DNA of 64,000 nucleotides. Origin: Halictus rubicundus. Lineage: Eukaryota; Arthropoda; Insecta; Hymenoptera; Halictidae. Position numbers and translations under genes: made by a program. The stretch lies in NCBI RefSeq assembly GCF_050948215.1, contig NW_027488704.1, positions 248,001 to 312,000 on the forward strand. The letters run 5' to 3'. Under the pieces are notes generated by a model. It worked only from the letters and a program-made list of their open reading frames with translations. It was not told where the DNA came from and made no database searches. Shown one piece after another: positions 26,968 through 42,200 of this stretch (positions are counted from its first letter, which is position 1; each line of letters begins with the position of its first letter).

Positions 26968-29939
26968 CCTCAATCCTATCCTATCCTCAATCCTATCCTA
27001 TCCTATCCTCTATCCTATCCTATCCTCTATCCTATAATATCCTCTATCCCATCCTAATCTCTATCCTATCAATCCCCTATGCTATCCTCTATCCTATCCT
27101 ATCCTCTATCCTATCCAATTCTCTATCCTATCCTATCCTCTATCCAATCCTATCCTCAATTCAATCCTATCCTCTATCCTATAATATCCTCTATCGTATC
27201 CTATCCTATCCTCTACCCTATCCTATCTTCTATCCTATCCTATTCTCTATCCTATCCTATCCTATGCACTATCGTATGCTCTATCCTATCCTATCCTCTA
27301 TCCTATCCAATCCCCTTTCCTATCCTCTACCCTAGAATACCATGTATCCTATCCTATTCTCTATCCTATCCTATCCTATGCTCTATCCTATCCTATTCTC
27401 TATCCTACCCTATGCTCTATCCTATAATATCCTCTATCCCATCCTAATCTCTATCCTATCAATCCCCTATCCTATCCTCTATCCTATCCTATCCTCTATC
27501 CTATCCTATTCTCTATCCTACCCTATCCTCTAACCTATAACATCCTCTATCCCATCCTAATCTCTATCCTATCAATCCCCTATCCTATCCTCTATCCTAT
27601 CCTATTCTCTATCCTATCCTATCCTATGCTCTATCCTATCCTATTCTCTATCCTACCCTATGCTCTATCCTATAATATTCTCAATCCCATCCTAATCTCT
27701 ATCCTATCAATCCCCTATCCTATCCTCTATCCTATCCTATCCTCAATCCTATCCTATCCTCATTCCTATCCTATCCTATCCTCTATCCTATCCTATCCTC
27801 TATCCTATCCTCTATCCTATCCTCTATCCTATCCTCTATCCTATCCTCTATCCTATCCTATCCTCTATTCTATCCTCTCCTCAATCCTATCCTATCCTAT
27901 ATCCTATTCTATCCTCTATCCTATCCTATCCTCAATCCAACCCTATACTCTATCCTATCCTATCCTCTATCGTATCCTATAATCTATCCTATCCAATCCT
28001 CTATCCTATAATATATTCTATCCCATCCTAATCTCTATCCTATAAATCCCCTATCCTATCCTCTATCCTATCCTATCCTCTATCCTATCCAATTCTCTAT
28101 CCTATCCTATCCTCAATCCAATCCTATCCTCAATTCAATCCTATCCTCTATCCTATAATATCCTCTATCCTATCCTATCCTATCCTCTATCCTATCCTCT
28201 CCTCAATCCTATCCTATCCTCTATCCTATTCTATCCTCTATCCTATCCTATCCTCAATCCAATCCTATCCTCTATCCTATCCTATCCTCTATCCTATCTT
28301 ATCCTCTATCCTATCGTGTACTCTATTCTATCCTATCCTCTATCTTATCCTATCCACTATCCTATCCTATCCTCAATCCAATCCTATCCTCCATCCTATC
28401 CAATCCCCTATCCTATCCTCAATCCTATCCTATCCTCATTCCTATCCTATCCTCAATCCTATAGTATCCTCTATCCTATCCTATCCTCTATCCTATCTTA
28501 TCCTCAATCCTATCCTATCCTCAATCCTATCCTATCCTATCCTCTATCCTATCCTATCATCTATCATATCCTATCCTCTATCCTATCCTATCGTCTATCC
28601 TATACTATCCTCTATCCTATCCTATCCTCTATCCTATAATATATTCTATCCCGTCCTAATCTCTATCCTATCAATCCCCTATCCTATCCTCTATCCTATC
28701 CTATCCTCTATCCTATCCAATTCTCTATCCTATCCTATCCTCTATCCAATCCTATCCTCAATTCAATCCTATCCTCTATCCTATAATATCCTCTATCCTA
28801 TCCTATCCTATCCTCTATCCTATCCTCTCCTCACTCCTATCCTATCCTCTATCCTATTCTATCCTCTATCCTATCCTATCCTCAATCCAATCCTATCCTC
28901 TATCCTATAATATCCTCTATCCTATCCTATCCTATCCTCTATCCTATCCTCTATCCTATCCTCTATCCTATCCTATCCTCTATCCTCTCCTCTCCTCAAT
29001 CCTATCCTATCCTCAATCCTATCCTATCCTCTATCCTATCTTATCCTCTATCCTATCCTGTACTCTATTCTATCCTATCCTCTATCTTATCCTATCCACT
29101 ATCCTATCCTATCCTCTATCCTATTCTATCCACTATTCTGTCCTATCCTCAATCCAATCCTGTCCTCTATCCTATACTATCCTCTATCCTATCCTATCCT
29201 ATCCTCTATCCTTTCCTCTATCCTATCCTCTATCCTATCCTATCCTCTATCCTCTCCTCTCCTCAATCCTATCCTATCCTCTATCATATCCTATCCTCTA
29301 TCGTATCCTATCTTCTATCGTATCCTATCCTCTATACTATCCTATCCTCAATCCTACCCTATCCTCAATCCTAACCTATCCTCTACCCTATCCTATTCTC
29401 TATCCTATCCTATCCTCTATCCTATCCTATCCTCTATCCTATCCTCTATCCTATCCTATCATCTATCCTATCCTATTCTCTATCCTATCCTATCCTCTAT
29501 CCTATTCTATCCACTATCGTATGCTCTATCCTATCCAATCCCCTATCCTATCCTCTACCCTATCCTATCCTCAACCCTATAATACCATGTATCCTATCCT
29601 ATTCTCTATCCTATCCTATCCTATCCTCTATCGTATGCTCTATCCTATCCTATCCACTATCCTATCCTATCCTCTATCCTATCCTATCCTCTATCCTATC
29701 CTATCCTCAATCCTATCCTATCCTCAATCCTATCCTATCCTATCCTCTATCCTATCCTATCATCTATCATATCCTATCCTCTATCCTATCCTATCGTCTA
29801 TCCTATCCTATCCTCTATCCTATCCTATCCTCTATCCTATCCTCTCCTCAATCCTATCCTATCCTCTATCCTATCCTCTATCCTATCCTATCCTCTATCC
29901 TATCCTCTCCTCAATCCTATCCTATCCTCTATCCTATCC
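26968..29939 (+). repeat. Irregular satellite block left of the 6.9-kb tandem duplication
   Basis: This stretch has many short local repeats and few long matches. Several sub-blocks start with the run CCCATCCTAATCTCTATC followed by AATCCCC, spaced a few hundred bases apart. The first ATAATACCATG-type box since about 10.1 kb appears here as GAATACCATG near 27340. I see no gene or unique DNA. Confidence 0.65.
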
Positions 29940-32900
29940 AATTCTCTATCCTATCCTATCCTCTATCATATCCTATCCTCTATCCTATCCTATCGTCTAT
30001 CCTATCCTATCCTCTATCCTATCCTCTCCTCAATCCTATCCTATCCTCAATCCTAACCTAACCTCAATCCTATCCTATTCTCTATCCTATCCTATCCTCT
30101 ATCCTATCCTATCCTCTATCCTATCCTATTCTCTATCCTATCCTCTCCTCAATCCTATCCTATCCTCTATCCTATCCTCTATCCTATCCTCTCCTCAATC
30201 CTATCCTATCCTCTATGCTATCCTATCCTCTATCCTATTCAATCTCATATCCTATCCTATCCTCTATCATATCCTATCCTCTATCCTTTTCTCTATCCTA
30301 TCCTCTATCCTATCCTATCCTCTATCCTATCCTCTCCTCAATCCTATCCTATCCTCAATCCTATCCTATCCTCTATCCTATCTTATCCTCTATCCTATCC
30401 TGTACTCTATTCTATCCTATCCTCTATCTTATCCTATCCACTATCCTATCCTATCCTCTATCCTATTCTATCCTCTATTCTATCCTATCCTCAATCCAAT
30501 CCTATCCTCTATCCTATAATATATTCTATCCCATCCTAATCTCTATCCTATCAATCCCCTATCCTATCCTCTATCCTATCCTATCCTCTATCCTATCCAA
30601 TTCTCTATCCTATCCTATCCTCTATCATATCCTATCCTCTATCCTATCCTATCCTCTATCCTATCCTATCCTCTATAATATCCTCTCCTCAATCCTATCC
30701 TATCCTGAAACCTAACCTAACCTCTATCCTATCCTATTCTCTATCCTATCCTACCCTCTATCCTATCCTATCCTCTATCCTATCCTATCCTCTATTCTAT
30801 CCTCTCCTCAATCCTATCCTATCCTCTATCCTTTCCTCTATCCTATCCTCTATCCTATCCTATCCTCTACCCTCTCCTCTCCTCAATCCTATCCTATCCT
30901 CTATCCTATCCTATCCCCTATCGTATTCAATCTCATATCCTATCCTATCCTCTATCATATCCTATCCTCTATCGTATCCTATCTTCTATCGTATCCTATC
31001 CTCTATCCTATCCTATCCTCTATCCTATTATCTATCCTATCCTCTACCCTATCCTATCTTCTATCCTATCCTGTCCTGTATCCTATCCTATCCTCAATCC
31101 TATCCTATCCTATCCCCCATCCTATCCTATCCTCCATCCTATCCAATCCCCTATCCTATCCTCAATCCTATCCTATCCTCAATCCTATCGTATCCTCTAT
31201 CCTATAGTATCCTCTATACTATCCTATCCTCAATCCTATCCTATCCTCAATCCTAACCTATCCTCTACCCTATCCTATTCTCTATCCTATCCTATCCTCT
31301 ATCCTATCCTATCCTCTATCCTATCCTCTATCCTATCCTATCCTCTACCCTATCCTATCTTCTATCCTATCCTATTCTCAATCCTATCCTATCCTATGCA
31401 CTATCGTATGCTCTATCCTATCCTATCCTCTATCCTATCCAATCCCCTATCCTATCCTCTACCCTATAATACCATGTATCCTATCCTATTCTCTATCCTA
31501 TCCACTATCCAATCCTATACTCTATCATATCCTATCCCCTATCCTATCCTTAATCCTATCCTATCCTCAATCCTAACCTATCCTCTATCCTATCCTATTC
31601 TCTATCCTATCCTATCCTCTATCCTATCCTATCCTCTATCCTATCCTATCCTCTATCCTATCTTATCCTCTATCCTATCCTGTCCTCTATTCTATCCTAT
31701 CCTCTATCTTATCATATCCACTATCCTATCCTATACTCTATCCTATCCTATCGTCTATCCTATCCTATCCTCTATCCTATCCTATCCTCTATCCTATCCT
31801 ATCCTCTATCCTATAATATCCTCTATCCCATCCTAATCTCTATCCTATCAATCCCCTATCCTATCCTCTCTCCTATCCTATCCTCTATCCTATCCTATTC
31901 TCTATCCTACCCTATCCTCTATCCTATAATATCCTCTATCCCATCCTAATCTCTATCCTATCAATCCCCTATCCTATCGTCTATCCTATCCTATCCTCTA
32001 TCCTATCCAATTCTCTATCATATCCTATCCTCTATCATATCCTATCCTCTATCCTATCCTATCCTCTATCCTATCCTATCCTCTATCCTATCCTCTCCTC
32101 AATCCTATCCTATCCTCAATCCTATCCTATCCTCTATCCTATCTTATCCTCTATCCTATTCTGTACTCTATTCTATCCTATCCTCTATCTTATCCTATCC
32201 ACTATCCTATCCTATCCTCTATCCTATTCTATCCTCTATTCTATCCTATCCTCAATCCAATCCTATCCTCTATCCTATAATATCCTCTATCCTATCCTAT
32301 CCTATCCTATCCTCTATCCTATCCAATTCTCTATCCTATCCTATCCTCTATCATATCCTATCATCTATCATATCCTATTCTCTATCCTATCCTATCGTCT
32401 ATCCTATCCTATCCTCTATCCTATCCTATCCTCTATCCTATAATATATTCTATCCCATCCTAATCTCTATCCTATCAATCCCCTATCCTATCCTCTATCC
32501 TATCCTATCCTCTATCCTATCCAATTCTCTATCCTATCCTATCCTCTATCATATCCTATCCTCTATCCTATCCTATCCTCTATCCTATCCTATCCTCTAT
32601 AATATCCTCTCCTCAATCCTATCCTATCCTGAAACCTAACCTAACCTCTATCCTATCCTATTCTCTATCCTATCCTACCCTCTATCCTATCCTATCCTCT
32701 ATCCTATCCTATCCTCTATTCTATCCTCTCCTCAATCCTATCCTATCCTCTATCCTTTCCTCTATCCTATCCTCTATCCTATCCTATCCTCTATCCTCTC
32801 CTCTCCTCAATCCTATCCTATCCTCTATCCTATCCTATCCCCTATCCTATTCAATCTCATATCCTATCCTATCCTCTATCATATCCTATCCTCTATCGTA

Positions 32901-35900
32901 TCCTATCTTCTATCGTATCCTATCCTCTATCCTATCCTATCCTCTATCCTATTATCTATCCTATCCTCTACCCTATCCTATCTTCTATCCTATCCTGTCC
33001 TGTATCCTATCCTATCCTCAATCCTATCCTATCCTATCCCCCATCCTATCCTATCCTCCATCCTATCCAATCCCCTATCCTATCCTCAATCCTATCCTAT
33101 CCTATCCTCTATCGTATCCTATCTTCTATCGTATCCTATCCTCTATCCTATCCTATCCTCTATCCTATCCTCTATCCTATCCTCTACCCTATCCTATCTT
33201 CTATCCTATCCTATTCTCTATCCTATCCTATCCTATGCACTATCGTATGCTCTATCCTATCCTATCCTCTATCCTATCCAATCCCCTATCCTATCCTCTA
33301 CCCTAGAATACTATGTATCCTATCCTCTCCTCAATCCTATCCTATCCTCTATCCTATCCTCTATCCTATCCTCTCCTCAATCCTATCCTATTCTCTATCC
33401 TATCCTATCCTCTATCCTATTCAATCTCATATCCTATCCTATCCTCTATCATATCCTATCCTCTATCGTATCCTATCTTCTATCGTATCCTATCCTCTAT
33501 CCTATCCAATCCTCTATCCTATCCTCTATCCTATCCAATCCCCTATCCTATCCTCTACCCTATAATACCATGTATCCTATCCTATTCTCTATCCTATCCT
33601 ATCCTATCCTCTATCGTATGCTCTATCCTATCCTATCCACTATCCAATCCTATACTCTATCATATCCTATCCCCTATCCTATCCTTAATCCTATGCTATC
33701 CTCAATCCTAACCTATCCTCTATCCTATCCTATTCTCTATCCTATCCTATCCTCTATCCTATCCTATCCTCTATCCTATCCTATCCTCTATCCTATCTTA
33801 TCCTCTATCCTATCCTGTCCTCTATTCTATCCTATCCTCTATCTTATCATATCCACTATCCTATCCTATACTCTATCCTATCCTACCATCAATCCAATGC
33901 TATCCTCTATCCTATCCTATCCTCTATCGTATCCTATCCTCTATCGTATCCAATCCTCTATCCTATCCTCTATCCTATCCTATCCTCTATCCTATCCTAT
34001 CATCTATCCTATCCTATTCTCTATCCTATCCTATCCTCTATCCTATTCTATCCACTATCGTATGCTCTATCCTATCCAATCCCCTATCCTATCCTCTACC
34101 CTATCCTATCCTCAACCCTATAATACCATGTATCCTATCCTATTCTCTATCCTATCCTATCCTATCCTCTATCGCATGCTCTATCCTATCCTATCCACTA
34201 TCCTATCCTATCCTCTATCCTATCCTATCGTCTATCCTATCATATCCTCTATCCTATCCTATCCTCTATCCCATCCTAATCTCTATCCTATCAATCCCCT
34301 ATCCTATCCTCTATCCTATCCTATCCTCTATCCTATCCTATTCTCTATAAACCCTATCCTCTATCCTATAATATCCTCTATCCCATCCTAATCTCTATCC
34401 TATCAATCCCCTATCCTATCGTCTATCCTATCCTATCCTCTATCCTATCCAATTCTCTATCCTATCCTATCCTCTATCATATCCTATCCTCTATCCTATC
34501 CTATCCTCTATCCTATCCTATCCTCTATCCTATCCTCTCCTCAATCCTATCCTATCCTCAATCCTAACCTAGCCTCTATCCTATCCTATTCTCTATCCTA
34601 TCCTATCCTCTATCCTATCCTATCTTCTATCCTATCCTATTCTCTATCCTATCCTATCCTATGCACTATCGTATGCTCTATCCTATCCTATCCTCTATCC
34701 TATCCAATCCCCTATCCTATCCTCTACCCTATAATACCATGTATCCTATCCTATTCTCTATCCTATCCTATCCTATCCTCTATCGTATGCTCTATCCTAT
34801 CCTATCCACTATCCAATCCTATACTCTATCATATCCTATCCCCTATCCTATCCTTAATCCTATCCTATCCTCAATCCTAACCTATCCTCTATCCTATCCT
34901 ATTCTATATCCTATCCTATCCTCTATCCTATCCTATCCTCTATCCTATCCTATCCTCTATCCTATAATATCCTCTATCCCATCCTAATCTCTATCCTATC
35001 AATCCCCTATCCTATCGTCTATCCTATCCTATCCTCTATCCTATCCAATTCTCTATCCTATCCTATCCTCTATCATATCCTATCCTCTATCCTATCCTAT
35101 CCTCTATCCTATCCTATCCTCTATCCTATCCTCTCCTCAATCCTATCCTATCCTCAATCCTAACCTAACCTCTATCCTATCCTATTCTCTATCCTATCCT
35201 ATCCTCTATCCTATCCTATCCTCTATCCTATCCTCTCCTCAATCCTATCCTATCCTCAATCCTAACCTAACCTCTATCCTATCCTATCCTCTATCCTATC
35301 CTATCCTCAATCCAATCCTATCCTCTATCCTATCCTATCCTCTATCCTATCTTATCCTCTATCCTATCCTGTACTCTATTCTATCCTATCCTCTATCTTA
35401 TCCTATCCACTATCCTATCATATCCTCAATCCAATCCTATACTCTATCCTATCCTCTCCTCAATCCTATACTATCCTCAATCCTAACCTATCCTCTATCC
35501 TATCCTATTCTCTATCCTATCCTGTCCTCTATCCTATCCTATCCTCAATCCAATCCTATACTCTATCCTATCCTATCCTCTATCCTATCTTATCCTCTAT
35601 CCTATCCTGTACTCTATTCTATCCTATCCTCTATCTTATCCTATCCACTATCCTATCCTATCCTCAATCCAATCCTATCCTCCATCCTATCCAATCCCCT
35701 ATCCTATCCTCAATCCTACCCTATCCTCATTCCTATCCTATCCTCAATCCTATCGTATCCTCTATCCTATCCTGTACTGTATTCTATCCTATCCTCTATC
35801 CTATCCTCTCCTCAATCCTATCCTATCCTCTATCCTATCCTCTATCCTATCCTCTATCCTATCCTCTCCTCAATCCTATCCTATCCTCTATCCTATCCTA

Positions 35901-36250
35901 TCCCCTATCCTATTCAATCTCATATCCTATCCTATCCTCTATCATATCCTATCCTCTATCGTATCCTATCTTCTATCGTATCCTATCCTCTATCCTATCC
36001 AATCCTCTATCCTATCCTCTATCCTATCCTGTCCTGTATCCTATCCTATCCTCAATCCTATCCTATCCTATCCTCCATCCTATCCTATCCTCCATCCTAT
36101 CCAATCCCCTATCCTATCCTCAATCCTATCCTATCCTCATTCCTATCCTATCCTCAATCCTATCGTATCCTCTATCCTATAGTATCCTCTATACTATCCT
36201 ATCCTCAATCCTATCCTATCCTCAATCCTAACCTATCCTCTACCCTATCC
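29940..36250 (+). repeat. Tandem higher-order unit, copy 1 (6311 bp)
   Basis: This is the first of two head-to-tail copies. It begins at AATTCTC (29940) and ends at CTACCCTATCC; the next base, 36251, is again AATTCTC. The offset to copy 2 is 6311 up to about 33.09 kb and 6942 after it, because this copy lacks 631 bp present in copy 2 at about 39.40-40.04 kb. Long stretches, such as 30215-30715 against 36526-37026 and 33313-34391 against 40255-41333, translate identically between copies. Confidence 0.9.
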
Positions 36251-39200
36251 AATTCTCTATCCTATCCTATCCTCTATCATATCCTATCCTCTATCCTATC
36301 CTATCGTCTATCCTATCCTATCCTCTATCCTATCCTCTCCTCAATCCTATCCTATCCTCAATCCTAACCTAACCTCAATCCTATCCTATTCTCTATCCTA
36401 TCCTATCCTCTATCCTATCCTATCCTCTATCCTATCCTATTCTCTATCCTATCCTCTCCTCAATCCTATCCTATCCTCTATCCTATCCTCTATCCTATCC
36501 TCTCCTCAATCCTATCCTATCCTCTATGCTATCCTATCCTCTATCCTATTCAATCTCATATCCTATCCTATCCTCTATCATATCCTATCCTCTATCCTTT
36601 TCTCTATCCTATCCTCTATCCTATCCTATCCTCTATCCTATCCTCTCCTCAATCCTATCCTATCCTCAATCCTATCCTATCCTCTATCCTATCTTATCCT
36701 CTATCCTATCCTGTACTCTATTCTATCCTATCCTCTATCTTATCCTATCCACTATCCTATCCTATCCTCTATCCTATTCTATCCTCTATTCTATCCTATC
36801 CTCAATCCAATCCTATCCTCTATCCTATAATATATTCTATCCCATCCTAATCTCTATCCTATCAATCCCCTATCCTATCCTCTATCCTATCCTATCCTCT
36901 ATCCTATCCAATTCTCTATCCTATCCTATCCTCTATCATATCCTATCCTCTATCCTATCCTATCCTCTATCCTATCCTATCCTCTATAATATCCTCTCCT
37001 CAATCCTATCCTATCCTGAAACCTAACCTAACCTCTATCCTATCCTATTCTCTATCCTATCCTACCCTCTATCCTATCCTATCCTCTATCCTATCCTATC
37101 CTCTATTCTATCCTCTCCTCAATCCTATCCTATCCTCTATCCTTTCCTCTATCCTATCCTCTATCCTATCCTATCCTCTACCCTCTCCTCTCCTCAATCC
37201 TATCCTATCCTCTATCCTATCCTATCCCCTATCGTATTCAATCTCATATCCTATCCTATCCTCTATCATATCCTATCCTCTATCGTATCCTATCTTCTAT
37301 CGTATCCTATCCTCTATCCTATCCTATCCTCTATCCTATTATCTATCCTATCCTCTACCCTATCCTATCTTCTATCCTATCCTGTCCTGTATCCTATCCT
37401 ATCCTCAATCCTATCCTATCCTATCCCCCATCCTATCCTATCCTCCATCCTATCCAATCCCCTATCCTATCCTCAATCCTATCCTATCCTCAATCCTATC
37501 GTATCCTCTATCCTATAGTATCCTCTATACTATCCTATCCTCAATCCTATCCTATCCTCAATCCTAACCTATCCTCTACCCTATCCTATTCTCTATCCTA
37601 TCCTATCCTCTATCCTATCCTATCCTCTATCCTATCCTCTATCCTATCCTATCCTCTACCCTATCCTATCTTCTATCCTATCCTATTCTCAATCCTATCC
37701 TATCCTATGCACTATCGTATGCTCTATCCTATCCTATCCTCTATCCTATCCAATCCCCTATCCTATCCTCTACCCTATAATACCATGTATCCTATCCTAT
37801 TCTCTATCCTATCCACTATCCAATCCTATACTCTATCATATCCTATCCCCTATCCTATCCTTAATCCTATCCTATCCTCAATCCTAACCTATCCTCTATC
37901 CTATCCTATTCTCTATCCTATCCTATCCTCTATCCTATCCTATCCTCTATCCTATCCTATCCTCTATCCTATCTTATCCTCTATCCTATCCTGTCCTCTA
38001 TTCTATCCTATCCTCTATCTTATCATATCCACTATCCTATCCTATACTCTATCCTATCCTATCGTCTATCCTATCCTATCCTCTATCCTATCCTATCCTC
38101 TATCCTATCCTATCCTCTATCCTATAATATCCTCTATCCCATCCTAATCTCTATCCTATCAATCCCCTATCCTATCCTCTCTCCTATCCTATCCTCTATC
38201 CTATCCTATTCTCTATCCTACCCTATCCTCTATCCTATAATATCCTCTATCCCATCCTAATCTCTATCCTATCAATCCCCTATCCTATCGTCTATCCTAT
38301 CCTATCCTCTATCCTATCCAATTCTCTATCATATCCTATCCTCTATCATATCCTATCCTCTATCCTATCCTATCCTCTATCCTATCCTATCCTCTATCCT
38401 ATCCTCTCCTCAATCCTATCCTATCCTCAATCCTATCCTATCCTCTATCCTATCTTATCCTCTATCCTATTCTGTACTCTATTCTATCCTATCCTCTATC
38501 TTATCCTATCCACTATCCTATCCTATCCTCTATCCTATTCTATCCTCTATTCTATCCTATCCTCAATCCAATCCTATCCTCTATCCTATAATATCCTCTA
38601 TCCTATCCTATCCTATCCTATCCTCTATCCTATCCAATTCTCTATCCTATCCTATCCTCTATCATATCCTATCATCTATCATATCCTATTCTCTATCCTA
38701 TCCTATCGTCTATCCTATCCTATCCTCTATCCTATCCTATCCTCTATCCTATAATATATTCTATCCCATCCTAATCTCTATCCTATCAATCCCCTATCCT
38801 ATCCTCTATCCTATCCTATCCTCTATCCTATCCAATTCTCTATCCTATCCTATCCTCTATCATATCCTATCCTCTATCCTATCCTATCCTCTATCCTATC
38901 CTATCCTCTATAATATCCTCTCCTCAATCCTATCCTATCCTGAAACCTAACCTAACCTCTATCCTATCCTATTCTCTATCCTATCCTACCCTCTATCCTA
39001 TCCTATCCTCTATCCTATCCTATCCTCTATTCTATCCTCTCCTCAATCCTATCCTATCCTCTATCCTTTCCTCTATCCTATCCTCTATCCTATCCTATCC
39101 TCTATCCTCTCCTCTCCTCAATCCTATCCTATCCTCTATCCTATCCTATCCCCTATCCTATTCAATCTCATATCCTATCCTATCCTCTATCATATCCTAT

Positions 39201-42200
39201 CCTCTATCGTATCCTATCTTCTATCGTATCCTATCCTCTATCCTATCCTATCCTCTATCCTATTATCTATCCTATCCTCTACCCTATCCTATCTTCTATC
39301 CTATCCTGTCCTGTATCCTATCCTATCCTCAATCCTATCCTATCCTATCCCCCATCCTATCCTATCCTCCATCCTATCCAATCCCCTATCCTATCCTCAA
39401 TCCTATCCTATCCTCAATCCTATCGTATCCTCTATCCTATAGTATCCTCTATACTATCCTATCCTCAATCCTATCCTATCCTCAATCCTAACCTATCCTC
39501 TACCCTATCCTCTCCTCAATCCTATCCTATCCTCAATCCTAACCTAACCTCTATCCTATCCTATCCTCTATCCTATCCTATCCTCAATCCAATCCTATCC
39601 TCTATCCTATCCTATCCTCTATCCTATCTTATCCTCTATCCTATCCTGTACTCTATTCTATCCTATCCTCTATCTTATCCTATCCACTATCCTATCCTAT
39701 CCTCAATCCAATCCTATACTCTATCCTATCCTCTCCTCAATCCTATACTATCCTCAATCCTAACCTATCCTCTATCCTATCCTATTCTCTATCCTATCCT
39801 GTCCTCTATCCTATCCTATCCTCATTCCTATCCTATCCTCAATCCTATCGTATCCTCTATCCTATCCTTTACTGTATTCTATCCTATCCTCTATCCTATC
39901 CTCTCCTCAATCCTATCCTATCCTCTATCCTATCCTCTATCCTATCCTCTATCCTATCCTCTCCTCAATCCTATCCTATCCTCTATCCTATCCTATCCCC
40001 TATCCTATTCAATCTCATATCCTATCCTATCCTCTATCATATCCTATCCTCTATCGTATCCTATCTTCTATCGTATCCTATCCTCTATCCTATCCTATCC
40101 TCTATCCTATCCTCTATCCTATCCTCTACCCTATCCTATCTTCTATCCTATCCTATTCTCTATCCTATCCTATCCTATGCACTATCGTATGCTCTATCCT
40201 ATCCTATCCTCTATCCTATCCAATCCCCTATCCTATCCTCTACCCTAGAATACTATGTATCCTATCCTCTCCTCAATCCTATCCTATCCTCTATCCTATC
40301 CTCTATCCTATCCTCTCCTCAATCCTATCCTATTCTCTATCCTATCCTATCCTCTATCCTATTCAATCTCATATCCTATCCTATCCTCTATCATATCCTA
40401 TCCTCTATCGTATCCTATCTTCTATCGTATCCTATCCTCTATCCTATCCAATCCTCTATCCTATCCTCTATCCTATCCAATCCCCTATCCTATCCTCTAC
40501 CCTATAATACCATGTATCCTATCCTATTCTCTATCCTATCCTATCCTATCCTCTATCGTATGCTCTATCCTATCCTATCCACTATCCAATCCTATACTCT
40601 ATCATATCCTATCCCCTATCCTATCCTTAATCCTATGCTATCCTCAATCCTAACCTATCCTCTATCCTATCCTATTCTCTATCCTATCCTATCCTCTATC
40701 CTATCCTATCCTCTATCCTATCCTATCCTCTATCCTATCTTATCCTCTATCCTATCCTGTCCTCTATTCTATCCTATCCTCTATCTTATCATATCCACTA
40801 TCCTATCCTATACTCTATCCTATCCTACCATCAATCCAATGCTATCCTCTATCCTATCCTATCCTCTATCGTATCCTATCCTCTATCGTATCCAATCCTC
40901 TATCCTATCCTCTATCCTATCCTATCCTCTATCCTATCCTATCATCTATCCTATCCTATTCTCTATCCTATCCTATCCTCTATCCTATTCTATCCACTAT
41001 CGTATGCTCTATCCTATCCAATCCCCTATCCTATCCTCTACCCTATCCTATCCTCAACCCTATAATACCATGTATCCTATCCTATTCTCTATCCTATCCT
41101 ATCCTATCCTCTATCGCATGCTCTATCCTATCCTATCCACTATCCTATCCTATCCTCTATCCTATCCTATCGTCTATCCTATCATATCCTCTATCCTATC
41201 CTATCCTCTATCCCATCCTAATCTCTATCCTATCAATCCCCTATCCTATCCTCTATCCTATCCTATCCTCTATCCTATCCTATTCTCTATAAACCCTATC
41301 CTCTATCCTATAATATCCTCTATCCCATCCTAATCTCTATCCTATCAATCCCCTATCCTATCGTCTATCCTATCCTATATTCTATCCTATCCAATTCTCT
41401 ATCCTATCCTATCCTCTATCATATCCTATCCTCTATCCTATCCTATCCTCTATCCTATCCTATCCTCTATCCTATCCTCTCCTCAATCCTATCCTATCCT
41501 CAATCCTAACCTAGCCTCTATCCTATCCTATTCTCTATCCTATCCTATCCTCTATCCTATCCTATCTTCTATCCTATCCTATTCTCTATCCTATCCTATC
41601 CTATGCACTATCGTATGCTCTATCCTATCCTATCCTCTATCCTATCCAATCCCCTATCCTATCCTCTACCCTATAATACCATGTATCCTATCCTATTCTC
41701 TATCCTATCCTATCCTATCCTCTATCGTATGCTCTATCCTATCCTATCCACTATCCAATCCTATACTCTATCATATCCTATCCCCTATCCTATCCTTAAT
41801 CCTATCCTATCCTCAATCCTAACCTATCCTCTATCCTATCCTATTCTATATCCTATCCTATCCTCTATCCTATCCTATCCTCTATCCTATCCTATCCTCT
41901 ATCCTATAATATCCTCTATCCCATCCTAATCTCTATCCTATCAATCCCCTATCCTATCGTCTATCCTATCCTATCCTCTATCCTATCCAATTCTCTATCC
42001 TATCCTATCCTCTATCATATCCTATCCTCTATCCTATCCTATCCTCTATCCTATCCTATCCTCTATCCTATCCTCTCCTCAATCCTATCCTATCCTCAAT
42101 CCTAACCTAACCTCTATCCTATCCTATTCTCTATCCTATCCTATCCTCTATCCTATCCTATCCTCTATCCTATCCTCTCCTCAATCCTATCCTATCCTCA

